DNA of 64,000 nucleotides from Galaxea fascicularis. Lineage: Eukaryota > Cnidaria > Anthozoa > Scleractinia > Euphylliidae. The stretch covers positions 6,530,133-6,594,132 of the forward strand of contig OX419343.1 of NCBI GenBank assembly GCA_948470475.1, written 5' to 3'. Below the pieces are notes generated by a model. That model did no database searches, was not told the origin of the DNA, and saw only the letters and a program-made list of their open reading frames with translations. This document shows positions 25,411-37,527 of this stretch, in pieces (the first letter of the stretch is position 1; each line of letters opens with the position of its first letter). Position numbers and translations under genes: made by a program.

Positions 25411-25634
25411 GAGGCCTTCCAAGGGGTTTGAGCGACAAGCGACATTGCGTCAAAATGTGGCGACAATTTGTTACCAAAGTACCGACAGCCGACAGAAGTT
25501 GACACGAAAGAAGCGACAATTTGCGAAAACGACAATCCATTTTTCGACAGCGACAATTTCCTCCGCTGGTCAGGCGACAAAGGTACACAAAAGGATGCGA
25601 CAAGGCGACAAGACTACCCCCCTTGGAAGGCCTC
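25411..25634. mobile_element. 224-bp MITE with TGCAAT target duplication and 'cgacaa' interior
   Basis: The inverted ends gaggccttccaagggg / cccttggaaggcctc are flanked by the 6-bp direct repeat TGCAAT (25405-25410 and 25635-25640). The interior is made of many 'gcgacaa' and 'cgacag' words. It is inserted about 160 bp upstream of the K2P copy 3 start codon and could affect its promoter or 5'UTR intron. Confidence 0.75.
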
Positions 25635-25792
25635 TGCAATGGGAAATATTGATCGAGCAATCTGACCCGACCCTGGGGTTAAACATATCTTTATCAATTA
25701 AATCCTATTTTACTGGCAAACCCGTCCAACTGCTGTGTGAATAACAAATTAACATTGAACAGCTTAGGAGTTTTCATTTCGTCAGCGTTAAG

Positions 25793-27928
25793 ATGAAAGC
25801 TCTTGTTAAGAAATCTCTCTTCAGAACTTTTCTTTTCTGTGCTTACTCTATCCTTGGATCATTGGTTTTTCATTACGTAGAAAGGAAACCGATCTGCCAC
25901 AGAGAGATGTCTTTTAAAATGCTAGAGGAGTTACATCGAAAGTACAACGTATCCTTGAATCAATCCGAGTTTACAGAGTTCGCTAACGATGTCTTTAGAG
26001 CCGTGAAAGTAGGAAAGAAAGTAGATTGGACATTTCTTAACACGTCTTCCTACGTTTTTACCATACTCACGACCATAGGTGAGATTGGAAAAATTATTCA
26101 ATGGACATCAATTATCAAACGGTTAAAGGATCTTTTCTTGCTTATGCACTTTATTCCAAAACGACCGCATTTTAACATGCTATAGTTTATATTCAAATTA
26201 GCCTTCGTTGCCTCGTTCAAGGTAAAATATTCTTTTGAATTTTGTTCTAAAGAACGAGGCAACGAAGGCTAATTTCAATAAACCAAAAGAATATTAGAAT
26301 GAGAGCTATTTTGGGACAAGGCATATTGGATCCAGAGTATTTAACAACTAGACTTCAGTAAAATAGTTGCAGCTTTGATGATTCGAGTATATGTTATGAT
26401 TACCTCATAACATGCTGATGGTGGGCAGGCTGATGATAATGTTGATGATGGACAATGTATAATCTGGGTTCTGCAAAACACATTACCTCAGGATGACTTT
26501 ATATCCTAGTTACACGGGTTGGAGTCTATGGTGAAACATTAGAGTTCGGTTCAAAAGCAGGTCAGTAAACAACGACGAACACCCTACATACTTTCGCGAA
26601 AAAAATTATTGAACAATTTATTTTCTGATGCTCTTACTGAAATCGTCGACGTCTCTGCTATGTCATTGATATTTCGATCAACAAATTTATTTTTCAGAGA
26701 GCCGTCGTCAAAAACAGTGTCTTAAATCACAGACGATTGAATTTGCATTTTATTGCTCTTAAACCGTATATTGACTTAAAGTCTTCCTTAGTTGAAATTA
26801 CATCAATAATCCGCTAGTTTCTTTTCGCCATCTGACAAAATGGGCGTGGAAGTAGAATTAGTTCGTTGCCTTCGAGGAGAGACGCAGGAGTCAGCTGTGA
26901 CATTTGAAGGAAATTTTTGACGATAGCCGCGGAAGTAACGACAATCATACAGAAGGGACCGAACTTTGACGCTGTCAAACATACCAAAAACAATACATAC
27001 ACAAACCTCCCCGCAGAAGAATAGAAACCGAAAACATGCGACAAGACTCTGTCACAAGAAGGATAGTTTTACCTTAAACTCTATCCTACGCCAATCTTCA
27101 GAAGAAAGAAAGAAAGAAAGCAAACAAGAAAGAAAGAAAAAATATTGAAATTTATTTATTTTTTCTTTCTCTTAATTTTTTTTTCAGTTGAAGATTGATG
27201 CTTTCCTATTCTTACATGCATGGAATAGTTATCAGAATTTCTTCCATGTTTTTACTTTAGGGTATGGTCACATGACTCCAGAGACGATGCTTGGACAGCT
27301 GTTGACGGTTCTCTACGCCATTGTTGGTTTACCAATTACGATGTTAGCCCTGAAAACGATTGGTGAAGTCATAGTTGGTTTGGTACAATCATCTGTTTTG
27401 GGAATCGAGCGGCGCTTATTCAAGACAACACGCGCTCTAAAAATCAGATTGAAGACTTTCCTCTTAACGTGCCTCCTAATGGTATGTTGCCTTCTGTTGG
27501 GAGCATTGATTCAAGTAATGGCCGAGGGTTGGAGCTTCGTAGAAGGTATATACACGTGGTTTATAATTTTATCCACTATTGGATTTGGCGATTATATTCC
27601 ATTTCAAAGCCTAGATCAGAAGTCAGATCAGAACCAGCAAAGGGGTCTATGGTTCTTCATAATTGCTATGGCTTTCATTACGTTGGCTGGACTTTCTGTC
27701 GTCTCAGCTGTGCTGACATCGCTTGTCCAAGCGGTAGAAGAATACAGATCAAAAATCAAAAATACTTTTAAAAGGATTGAGCTACTCAAAAGGAAAAAAA
27801 GGACAGTTTCAAGATCAAAAATGTACTTGTATGTTGCAAACCATGGAACGCTAGGTGAAATTCAACATTATGCAGAGTCTGACGTTTCTCTTGAGGAAAA
27901 TAGACGTGTGAGATCGAAAACCGTCTGA
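25793..27928 (+). CDS. Two-pore-domain potassium channel (K2P), copy 3
   Basis: Exons are 25793-26078 and 27261-27928 (317 residues), joined at the conserved phase-1 position (ATAG|gtgaga ... actttag|GGTAT). TM1 spans about residues 9-29. The cap contains sequons NVS and NQS, then P1 TIGYGH (94-99), TM2, a basic linker, TM3, P2 TIGFGD (201-206) and TM4. The charged tail ends RRVRSKTV. The start ATG lies 7 nt after a 3' splice site (ttcgtcag). It resembles copy 2 most closely, for example in exon 1 length (286 nt for both) and in the MTPET, LGQ and ALK(A/T)IGE stretches, so the two probably arose from one tandem duplication. The frame is intact. The predicted role is a background potassium conductance. 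Confidence 0.9.
26079..27260 (+). other. Intron of K2P copy 3
   Basis: This 1182-nt GT-AG intron carries a 24-bp-arm hairpin (26195-26275) and a (GAAA)n tract near 27105-27140. No other gene is seen in it. Confidence 0.75.
26195..26275. repeat. Perfect 24-bp-arm hairpin inside K2P intron
   Basis: 26195-26218 (aaattagccttcgttgcctc, then gttc) is perfectly complementary to 26252-26275, leaving a 33-nt loop. It is probably a tiny MITE. As it lies in a transcribed intron, the RNA would form a long stem. Confidence 0.8.
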
Positions 27929-28181
27929 AAAAACAAACAAACAAACAAACAAACAAACAAACAAATAATCATTGTAAAACGTGAGATGGTTGGATGGGAA
28001 GGAGCCCAACAGGGTGGGTGGCTGTTTTGGTCATAGGCTCCCGCAAGGCTGCATGGATAGCAAGAGGACAACAACTTATTAATAAGTTAAGTGATGAGAA
28101 TATAGCATTTGAACTTGACTGAGAATGGCAATGTAAAGAAGCCGTGACCGCAGATGCACGTTCTGTTACGCTTCTAAGTAC
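27929..28181. other. 3' flank of K2P copy 3 with (AAAC)n
   Basis: An (AAAC)n microsatellite begins at the stop codon (about 27928-27964), so it lies at the head of the 3'UTR. Nothing else is seen. Confidence 0.6.
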
Positions 28182-28364
28182 AGAACGTTTTCACATGACG
28201 TCACGGCGGGTATGCATATTGGTGTACCAAAACAAAGGAACGGCGGCCATATTGGTATGTATGCCAGGCTAACCCGGCGGTAATTTAACTGTATTCTTAT
28301 GCAAATTGTTTCTTTTGTTTCATTAAAGCAACATGCCCGCTGGTCACATGAGTGAAAACACTCT
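28182..28364. mobile_element. MITE family B, copy 1
   Basis: It shares 'ttcacatgacgtcacggcgg', 'ggtgtaccaaaacaaa', 'aacggcggccatattgg' and 'ccaggctaaccc' with 35332-35468. Both are bounded by short inverted ends (agaNNNttttcac / gtgaaaaNNctct). Copies differ in internal length (183 versus 137 bp). Non-coding. Confidence 0.7.
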
Positions 28365-29536
28365 GTAAAGGCAACATTTTTAGCTCTTTGCTAGCAGGAT
28401 CTAGCTATTATTCAACTTGGCCGTACTGCACGAACTTGTTCAAGATAAACAGTATACACGCTGATGCTCGAAATGACGTCATCCGTTATGATGAGTTGTG
28501 GTGACATCAAGAGAGAGATGAGTTGCAAGAATTTAAGTTATAGAATAACGGTCTACATTGTTTTTATTCATTAATTTATTGAAGTATGTCTCAATATTTT
28601 ACCGTCATGTCATGCACTTGACACGGAGTCTACACCTTCAGTCTTCATGAATTCCTTCATGTTACTTCTGTGTTTTTCAATCTCTCGGAATTTGTCAATG
28701 CCAATTTGAAGCTATCTGTTGATCTTTTATTAATTTGAATTATTTACTATTCCAATGATCGAGAAAATGATCTCCTCTCATCTCTGTCGTTGAAATCGTT
28801 TTCTCGTGCGTATTGCAGAGTAAGAGCTTAAGCGGCAGCCGAGGAAATGGAATATTCCATGCATCGTTTCCCTTTTCGTACGCTATTTTGCCAGAACTGT
28901 ATGTACAATTGTATTGTATACACTTAAGATTTGAAGTTGCAAGCACCCAGTTTGGCTAGCTAATAAACGCTATATTCCTCGAAATTGTAAGGGTGTTAGA
29001 AGTGTCTACCCTGCGTCCACACCGGGAACCGAATTTGTAGGGCAATATTAATGAACCTGTGTAACTTAGCGTTGAAGAAATCGTCCACAATCTTATGAAA
29101 TCAAGAACCCCTTGAAAGAGTTTTCAAAGCTTTTATTTCTGAGGCCTCAAAACATGAATGAACGTGACACTGAATTGAACAGCATTTATGATAGTCATAT
29201 ATGTTATGACCCTGATATGAAGTGTAAAGTTGATCACGAAGCTAGTATTTATTTCTCTTGTAGGTCACAAATGCTGTAGGTGCGAAATCAAAATTATCGC
29301 CCGAGAGAACATATCACGTATAAGGTTTTACCAGGTACTGTGTTAGAGTGGTTGTAAACTCACTGTAAACAGTGCAGGAACCAATTTGGACGCACAGCAA
29401 ACGCGTCCCTATGGCCCCCGCCTTGTTCCGCTTTGGTTGGGAAGGTACCGGTGGTGCGAGGTGTGCCAACCAGTGTTAGAGCAAAGTACAACAAAAAACC
29501 CGAGAAATCTGTTCAAAACTCAAAGCAAAACCATTG

Positions 29537-29570
<34 letters not shown>

Positions 29571-30019
29571 TTATTTATATTAAACGTCGCAGCCAATAGG
29601 CTGAATATAACATTTACAATAATAAAACTATGATAAACTATGATTACAACAATTGTGATATTGAAATCGCAACTGTCGAAGGAGCCATTGACGTTGTTTA
29701 GTGTTTGTTTTCTTTTTTTTAGCAGCCTTGTAATAGGGTTTTAGTTTTGCCATTCGCCTCTCGCTTTTCTAGTTTTGTGTCTCGAGAATAAAATCTAAGT
29801 AATCGAACTCCAAGAAACAAAGGGACACATTCCATCTTAATCATAATGATTTTTTTTATGACTTGTAATTTTACATCTATTAACAACGTTTTTTTTAAAA
29901 AGTATCATGCATGGACACTTTTTAACATGAAGTGCAGAATTTGAAAGCGTTTATTGAATTTTTATCTGAAACCTTTCTGTATTTGTTTTCGAAGAATAAT
30001 TGTAAATAAAGTTTTGCAT

Positions 30020-30053
<34 letters not shown>

Positions 30054-30150
30054 GTAATAACAATAATAATTACAATTAAAAACTTATCACTGGTTGAAAT
30101 TCACAAAATTGTTCAAAAGTCCTAGGCTTTAAAACTATTTACAAGATGGC
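28365..30150. other. Intergenic stretch with microsatellites
   Basis: It holds an (AGAT)n tract at 29537-29570 and an (AAT)n tract at about 30020-30070. No gene or RNA could be supported. Confidence 0.45.
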
Positions 30151-30880
30151 ATTGTACATCAAAAAAGGTATTCTTAGCCCTCTTTGTGTTAAATTTGACG
30201 TTAAAAATTCTTGGGTTTCTTAGTCAGTACGTAGTACTAAACTGAGGTGGTAATAGATGATGCAGGCGATGTTTTGTGTCTTCGAAAATATTGTCGAAAA
30301 GAGACTTGATGATGATCGGCTAACCTACTTAGGCCTGCCTGCACTAACGCCTCATTTTAACTCACGTATGGATAGATAAACCCGTTCGAGATCATTAATT
30401 AATTAAAGTGGAAGGGACGAATAAAAGACTTGGACGGCATAGTCACACACTGATCTAACACAGCTCGTATAGAAGGTAACAAGATCATTCTTAGGGACAT
30501 GGGCACGCTTTAGTTGTAAGAGGAAATAAAGGCAACAACCTCAGCAACGTGTAAATTCCACGTTAAATTACTAGTGATCGTAACGCCTAATAGCTTTGCG
30601 CTGTCGACCACCTCCAAGGGGCTACCACATGCCATCAAAGGAGGAAGGTCAGGCTTATTCTTAGCAAATGATATACGGAGCTCTTTGCATTTATCCGTGT
30701 TTAACTGAAATCGATTTAACCTTGACCATTCCACTACGTCATCTACCACCAGCTGCGCGTAACTTATTGCCCCTTTGGGAATGGTTTCTGTTACAGTCGT
30801 ATCATCAACGTACTTCCACAAGGAGGCGTTTCTGATATTCAGATCATTTATTATAATCACAAATAGCCAGGGACCCATTG
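30150..30880 (-). mobile_element. Decayed LINE reverse-transcriptase fragment
   Basis: From 30878 to 30510 (-) an open frame carries the RT palm signature GPWLFVIIINDL followed by the catalytic KYVDDT and LNTDKCKELRI, typical of non-LTR retrotransposons. After a frame break near 30510 homologous reading continues (KRAHVPKNDLVTFYTSCVRS, then VCDYAVQVFYSSLP). Below about 30400 further stops accumulate. The endonuclease and N-terminal RT are missing, so this is a 5'-truncated dead copy. It sits between K2P copy 3 and the K2P pseudogene. Confidence 0.8.
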
Positions 30881-31285
30881 AGCTATAATTTGCTGATAGA
30901 ATTCAGTACATTTAAAATATAATTACTATTTTTAAGCCATCTTCTCTTCATTCGTCGTTTGCGAGTCAAACTGAAATTTAGAGCTTACGAGAGCTGCTAC
31001 AGTACCCGAAACTGCAGGTGAATTTTCATTTTACTGCCCCCCTCCCCCCACCCGCCCCGTTCTTAATTGTACCCAGTGAAAGGCATTCAGAATAGAGAGG
31101 TTTAATTTTCAGTAGTTTCATCAATAATTTATGCTAACTTTCTCCCGATTTATTACATATCTGTTGGATCAGATAGCCAGGTACATATATTCATGATAAT
31201 TAGATTATCAGATGTTGTCTTCCTTAAATCAATATAGAGCACATTCGTCACCTTTTATTTTCAGAGGTTTTAAACTATCAGTCCA

Positions 31286-32436
31286 ATGTCGTTCGACAAA
31301 ATGTGTTCCGAGCCAAACTGTCCTCGCCTCTGCCAAAACTTCAAGGTGTTTGTCTATCTGCTGGTTTCAGCTATGTTATGGGATGATCGGCGCGTTTGCA
31401 TTCATGAAGATAGAACACAAGCCAGCGAAGACACAGAACGAGGAAAATCCAAGAAAAATAAACACTCTTAAGAAGGATTTCACAGCGAAACACAACATGA
31501 CAGAAGAACAATTTTTTGCACTTGTAGATGCGGTGAGGGTCTTGTCTTGTTCCAATGTCCCAGAATGGAGTTATGATCAAGCAACCAGTTTTATAATGCA
31601 ATTGCTCACCACAATTGGTAAGTGTCTTGTCTTGGGCCCTTTTGTATAGAAAAACCGCCATTGTCAAAGGGAAGTGTCGGAAAAATACGCCAAAGCTGTG
31701 TCAATAGCAAGGGTTATAGCTGAAATTGCTTTTGAATATTTAGTTCTCTCATTTATCATATAGTCTGCCAAGGCCCCGACTGGAGGTCTTCTGACATGGA
31801 TAAGAGCTTACTAAGTTGGAGATACTAAGAACAATCTTGAGCACAGGATACTACAGGCAATAAACGCAGCCGGATTATGATCAATTGAAGTCCTTACTTG
31901 CTTGCTTTGTTTGACGAGAACTGACACTAGTTATATGATAAGAGCAATTGAATTGATTTCCATTTTCAATTTCCGAATTACTCGAGCAAAATGTACTCTG
32001 GCATAACATGGATCTATTAAAAGTTTGAAAGGTTTTGAAAACAGCAAATACCGATTGACCGTATTTCTCATTTTGGTATTCAACATACTGGCTTCAAATA
32101 CAAAATGTAATTCATTTTACAGAAAGCTTGCCTTCAATCAGAATCAGGGCATCTGAGATAGCTCATTTTACAGAAAGATCACTCGGAGATAATTTTTGTT
32201 TGTTTAAAGATTAAAATAGTTTCTTAAATATTCAATCAGAATTTTATGCATTAAAGCAAACGGTTCTTGGTGAATAGCAATATCTTAGCAATATCTGGGA
32301 ACAATCGGTGATATGAATCATTCATCAGTTTGTAAAAGGTAAAGTCACCTTATTTAACGTCGGTAGTTCCTTCAGGTACGAGGCTGGTATCAATGGAAGC
32401 CGACGGTGCGCACTTTACCCCCCTCCCTCTCCCTCT

Positions 32437-32472
<36 letters not shown>

Positions 32473-33812
32473 CTACACGGATCAGAGGAAAGTCGAAACA
32501 GACGTTGAAGTCACCGAGAATCGAACCAGGGACCTCTTGCTCCGAAAGCCGCGCACTAACCAACTGAGCCACGCCTGCCCCTCACAAATTTGTCTTCTTC
32601 AAATTTATTTTGACATCTCTGAGATGAGGCGTTTTTAATGGTTTATTTCCGGATTTTGGAAAATGACCTTAGTGAATAAAGAAGGCCACCCAAAAGACGC
32701 CAATCAATCGGTTGGTTTCTTAAACGATTAAAAAACAAAATGTCCAACGTTTACGAGGATATTTAACAACTATTATTCAGCGAGTGGAGGTTGCTAGTGG
32801 AGGATATTTACAGAGCTGCGAAGCTGCGAGGTAAATATCCTCCATGGCCATCGACACTGAGGTGATTAATTTCTTTAGTAAAACGGTGAGATAATAGAGC
32901 TTAAAAATGGTGATTTTGAACTCAGTTATTCCTGTCAACAATCAGTACGATTTTCACACGAGTTGCTCGGAGGTGAACAACACTTCTGTTCCGAGTTTGA
33001 GTAGTCAATCAGAGCGCTCAAAAAACACCACCCACTGTTTTAGTGTATACTAAAAGTTATTATGTTGTGGTCTATGCTTGACGAAACTTATGGCTATTTA
33101 TATGAAAACTGTTGTTCCTTTTTTACATACTCAAAATATTATCTATATTGTTAAGTTAATATTTATTGGTAATTTGCTTCGTTCTCTTTGTATTTCGTTT
33201 TCTTGGCTATGGTGACATTTATTTTTACTCCACACACTACCCCAGGAGAGATATTCACTAGTATATGCCTTATTTGGAATACCACTGACTCTCTTGACAC
33301 TTAAATCATTTGCCAGACTTAACAACGGCTTCATTAAGCACATTGTCACGACCGTTGAAAAGTGCATCAGAAAGCAATCCCAGGTAAGCATCGTGGAATA
33401 CAAGGTTCTATTGCTGGACGGCCGGGGATTGGTGATTATTATTCAAGTCTCAGCCAGGATATCATGTTGCGAGGACGACCGGAAAATGTGGGAAGGTATC
33501 TACGCACGTTTCATCACTTTTACAACGATAGGATTAGGAGAGTTTATTCCAACAAAAAGTGGATTTCGATCCAATCTTGTTATCATACCTGGATTATGTT
33601 CCATGTCAGACCTTGTGGATGCGTTGGTTGAGTGCGCATCTAGATTCCGAGGTGTTTGCACTCAAGGTAATTTTGTTCGCTTTCTCTTTTGCTACAACAA
33701 ATGCAACTTGAATCACGTGGATAATGTTGTTGAAAACACCGAAGCTTCAGGAAGTGCAAAGGAAGAGTCAAGAAGTCGAAGAAAATTTACATTGGAGTTG
33801 CAAAATTACTGA
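31286..33812 (+). pseudogene. Decayed two-pore potassium channel (K2P) copy 4
   Basis: Exon 1 (about 31286-31617, donor attg|gtaagt) has the K2P cap with sequon HNMT and ends at LLTTIG. Its TM1 (YGMIGAFAFMKIEHKP) is one frame off the only ATG (31286) after the acceptor at 31264. An ATG at 31212 would be in frame only if that acceptor is unused. Exon 2 starts at about 33206, but the acceptor AG is TG (ttcttg|GCTATGG). A short insertion follows GYGD, and the reading frame shifts again before LFGIPLTLLTLKS. The rest (33294-33812) keeps an open frame, but P2 reads TTIGLGE instead of TIG(F/Y)GD, TM3 is unrecognisable and TM4 lacks about ten residues. Several independent lesions make a pseudogene the best call; a transcribed non-conducting remnant is possible. 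Confidence 0.8.
32340..32584 (-). mobile_element. tRNA-derived SINE
   Basis: Read on the - strand from about 32584, the sequence has a tRNA-like head with A box (gtggctcagttggttagtgc) and B box (ctggttcgattctc), separated by an anticodon-arm-like stretch. An unrelated body of about 170 bp follows. It lies in the intron of the K2P pseudogene. It is not called a functional tRNA because the acceptor-stem 3' side is not formed. Confidence 0.7.
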
Positions 33813-35331
33813 AGAAAACAGAGATAATCAATAACCACCTTTCGTAGTTCCTCTAGGATCAATACGTTAGATCGAGAGCGCAAACAAAGCTTTCTTCGGT
33901 TGTGGTTGACCATGGATGGACTGAGCATCTTAGGTGTCTGCACTGTTGGAAGAACATTATCTATGACTTGTGGAACCAATACCAAGTGACAAACTCAGTT
34001 GCAAAGGTCGCAACCCTGAATTGTCTCAGCTGTGCTGGAGTTGCAGCCTTTTTTTCTGCCCCGCTTGTCTTCTGTCCCGTTCAGAAGCTTTTAATCTCCC
34101 TACTTGAAACGCTGGTTCACGTTGCCCGGCTCCACCTGACACGGTCAGTCGGCGTGCTCCTCCCAAGTCTGGGTATCAACGCCCAGATCATTCATGCCCT
34201 GCTTACACGCTACGTCCCTACAATTCTGCTGAGGACATCTAAAGGCACAGAAACTGATAATTTCTGCTGATCATAAGGGATGTCTTCGGGAATTAAAACT
34301 TCCATCATACCGCGAGAACGGCCAAGCCGAATTAACCTGAACATAGCGAGCTATCTTTTCGATTATGGGAAAGCAGGGAGACGATTACTGTGCCAAGAGA
34401 TGTCAAGCAAGGAGAAACTGAGGCGTCAATTAGATGATACGTGTTGAGCCTGGCATTTTCTGCCAGGTTTTCCTACCGCAAAACAGTATAATTATGATAA
34501 GAGCGTTGCGCTATGATTTGACGGATAATTTTGGAATTTCCAATACACGGGCGAGGCGAGCGACAGTCATTGCAGTCTTTCCAATTCGCTTCATCATTCC
34601 CTTATCGAGGGAGAGTTTGTCAGGAGGAGCCGGGATTGGAGTCTTGCATCCAGCTGTTTCAGACAGGTTGCACAGTTAAAAGCTAAGAAATACTGAGAAG
34701 TAAATACTGAGAATAAAAAAAGACGACGATTAAGTGTGTCAGAAAAACGGAGGCGGCCTTTAGTTTGTGGAGGCAGGGAATCAGGCGTAATGTTAACAAC
34801 GTGCTAAATTGACGCGTGTCATTATTTTTCAGCCTGTTTAATAATGAAGTGTGCTTTATGTGCGTATTGACACCTACTGGAGAAAAGCTAACTCCGGTTA
34901 ATAACATCGGAAACCCAGCTATCTTCAGACCTTTGACATTCTTCACTGCTGAGATTGGCGCACGGAATCTTCCACCCCCTGGGAAAGAACCAAACCCACT
35001 AGTTAGATAAACAAAAGGGGCAAGGAAGGTCTGAAAATATCTGAGAAACTGATACACACAATCAACGACATTCCGTACAATATTCCGCCTTGATATCCAC
35101 CTCTAATACTTCAAGGACCAACTTTGAAATAAGATCAAACACTTCACTATCCCCGATCCATTGTCCATTTAATTTGTCAAGAGAGTCACTTCTGAACAAC
35201 AATGAAAACACATGATTAAATACGACTACAGGAAACCAATTTTTATGACAACCATAAAATGTTTTAAGCCATACCCATTAATTTACATCAACATAACAGT
35301 ATTACATCAACATAACAGCATTATTGGATGT
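33813..35331. other. Intergenic stretch
   Basis: I see no supported gene. A 122-residue open frame at 33902-34270 (+) has no recognisable domain, and no splice or family evidence backs it. Confidence 0.4.
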
Positions 35332-35468
35332 AGAGGATTTTCACATGACGTCACGGCGGGAACGTTGGTGTACCAAAACAAAGAAACGGCGGCCATATTG
35401 GCGAACCAGGCTAACCCTCTGCTTTAATGCAAATAAGTATGGCCAGGTCACTTGAGTGAAAAGGCTCT
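35332..35468. mobile_element. MITE family B, copy 2
   Basis: Same family and orientation as 28182-28364. The inverted ends agaggattttcac / gtgaaaaggctct are visible, and the core 'cacatgacgtcacggcgg' includes a CRE-like TGACGTCA. Confidence 0.7.
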
Positions 35469-37216
35469 ATTAAGGATTGGATGGGATACAATGTGATGAG
35501 CTCCTGGGCCGAGTTGCTCGAGCATAGTTAGCACTGAATCTAGGTTAAGTGCCTTCACACCCTATAGGTTTTAATACAACTTAACCAATAGCTCTGATTA
35601 TGTTTCGAGCAACTCGGCCCTGGCCACTATCGACCAAAGGCTTGTGTTCAGCGTTGCCTCCTCGAACTCACGAGTTGGTCTGGTTTGTTATTTTGGAAGG
35701 CTGTATTAACCAAACCCAGAGTCAGCAGAAACCACTCGATCATCTTTTCAAGTAGCAAAGGATCATTTAATCAGCTCCAAAACGACATGAATTACTTTTC
35801 TCAGTTATCTCTTGGTCATCTCAATTAATCCCATCTGTTTTATGCCAACAACCATTTTGTAATTCGTACGTATACAGCAGTAAAAGAACAGTTTTGGACG
35901 AAATCAACCGTACCAGAAGAATGCTAATGAAATCAACTCTTCGCTGTCGCTGCAAACAAAGCGAGAAGAGGTTTCCGCGCGTGTACGCGTAATGGTCGCC
36001 GGTGGTCAGAAACAAAATATCGATCTTTTAAAACCATATTTTAAATTGCTCGTTGAACTCGCAAAAGCGTTGCGAAAAAGCAAGCCCAATGGCTCCCATT
36101 TTTATTACTTTAATATTTTATTCTTATCTGGAGAAAACGTCACACACAATTCAAGAAAATTATACCAGACGGATTTTACACAACTCAGAAATTGCCTTTT
36201 CTCGCGTTTGTAAAAATCCGCTTGGAAGAAAATTTTTGAAAGGATTTTGAACTTCCCTTATCAGATCTGACATGGGTTTTCGCGTTAAAATAATTGCGGG
36301 TCACCGGGAAAAAATTCATTTTTAATCAACAACTAAATGTATTGTTAAGTTTAATCTTGCAAAAGTGTTCTTATGGTCTCGGTTTATCTTTTTATCCTTT
36401 TCTATCAAAGTTTATATAGTCCGCTATAAAACTGAAAACTATATACTACCAGCTACCTTAACCAAACAGCTTTAAACACGTTTAAGCTTAATTAGTTTCA
36501 CGTTGGACAATCATTGGTTTGTCCATGAAAAGGCTACTTAATTGTATAAAGTAAATTCAAATTAAAATACGTAATGTATATTTCTCTGTACGCATGTATT
36601 TCTTATGTGGCTGTTCAGGTAAGGCATTATGAATGGTTTTGGCCCTCATAAGCAAATTATCGCCGTCGATATCTCTCTTTAAAAGGTTAGTGACTTACGT
36701 CAAAAAGGGTCGTGTGTTAACTGAAGTCACAGCGCCACGCTTTGCGAAAGGGAAATATCTGTTCTTCTTTGATTCATTTCACTATCAGTTACCCCTCCCT
36801 TTTAAATTTGTTTCAAATTACGTAGCCGTCCGTTTAACTGCTGCACTCCTTGGGTATCAACAAGTGTATAGTTCTTTTTCAGGACCTCTTGCCCATCGTG
36901 TCGCGACAAACATCAACTTCAACCTTTACTACACGCACTCCAAACGCTATCTAAACACTTTTATTTTGAATGAAAAAGCTGGAGAGTAAAAGTGCCCTCT
37001 AGCAGGACAATGTCGCAACCATGGCCCGGCAGTTTGTGCACTTAGTTATTCTGGGAGGGTCATGTGTCAGCTAATCACTCCACAGCCAAGCCTTCCGACG
37101 GTAAAGATTAAGTTGTCCTCTTCATTTCTATCAGTCAGATGGAAGTTAAATTTTCTTTAGCCTGGTCACCTCTGACAACTTATCTTCCACCATGGTAGAC
37201 AGAAATCAATTCGACG

Positions 37217-37271
<55 letters not shown>

Positions 37272-37527
37272 TAATAATAATATACATATATATACAATAT
37301 ACATTTGTAGAGCGCTAAAACTATAAATATTATAAAGCGCTATTAATAATTACAACAATTAAAAACCAGAATAAAAATATGTCCAACCACGAATCCAGAT
37401 GTCTGAGATACGACATGTATATCACACAAACGTAAGAATCATTAAAGTAGTTTCTGGCTGTACCATGTCCCGTCTATGGCCCAGCAGTACGGATTTTTAA
37501 AAGACGTTTCTTCAGCACACTTATCAG
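35469..37527. other. Intergenic stretch with (AAT)n
   Basis: Non-coding, AT-rich, with an (AAT)n microsatellite at about 37216-37285. Short frames at 35992-36250 and 36633-36989 show no domain. The 3'UTR of the - strand K2P gene enters from the right. Confidence 0.45.
37216..37285. repeat. (AAT)n microsatellite
   Basis: More than 20 near-perfect AAT units, followed by a short (AT)n tract. Confidence 0.9.

Noticed and set aside
32510..32584. Functional tRNA gene on the - strand
   Set aside because: The A and B boxes are present, but the acceptor stem does not close and a SINE body follows.
33902..34270. 122-residue open frame after the K2P pseudogene
   Set aside because: No domain or family resemblance, no splice context, and the length is expected by chance.
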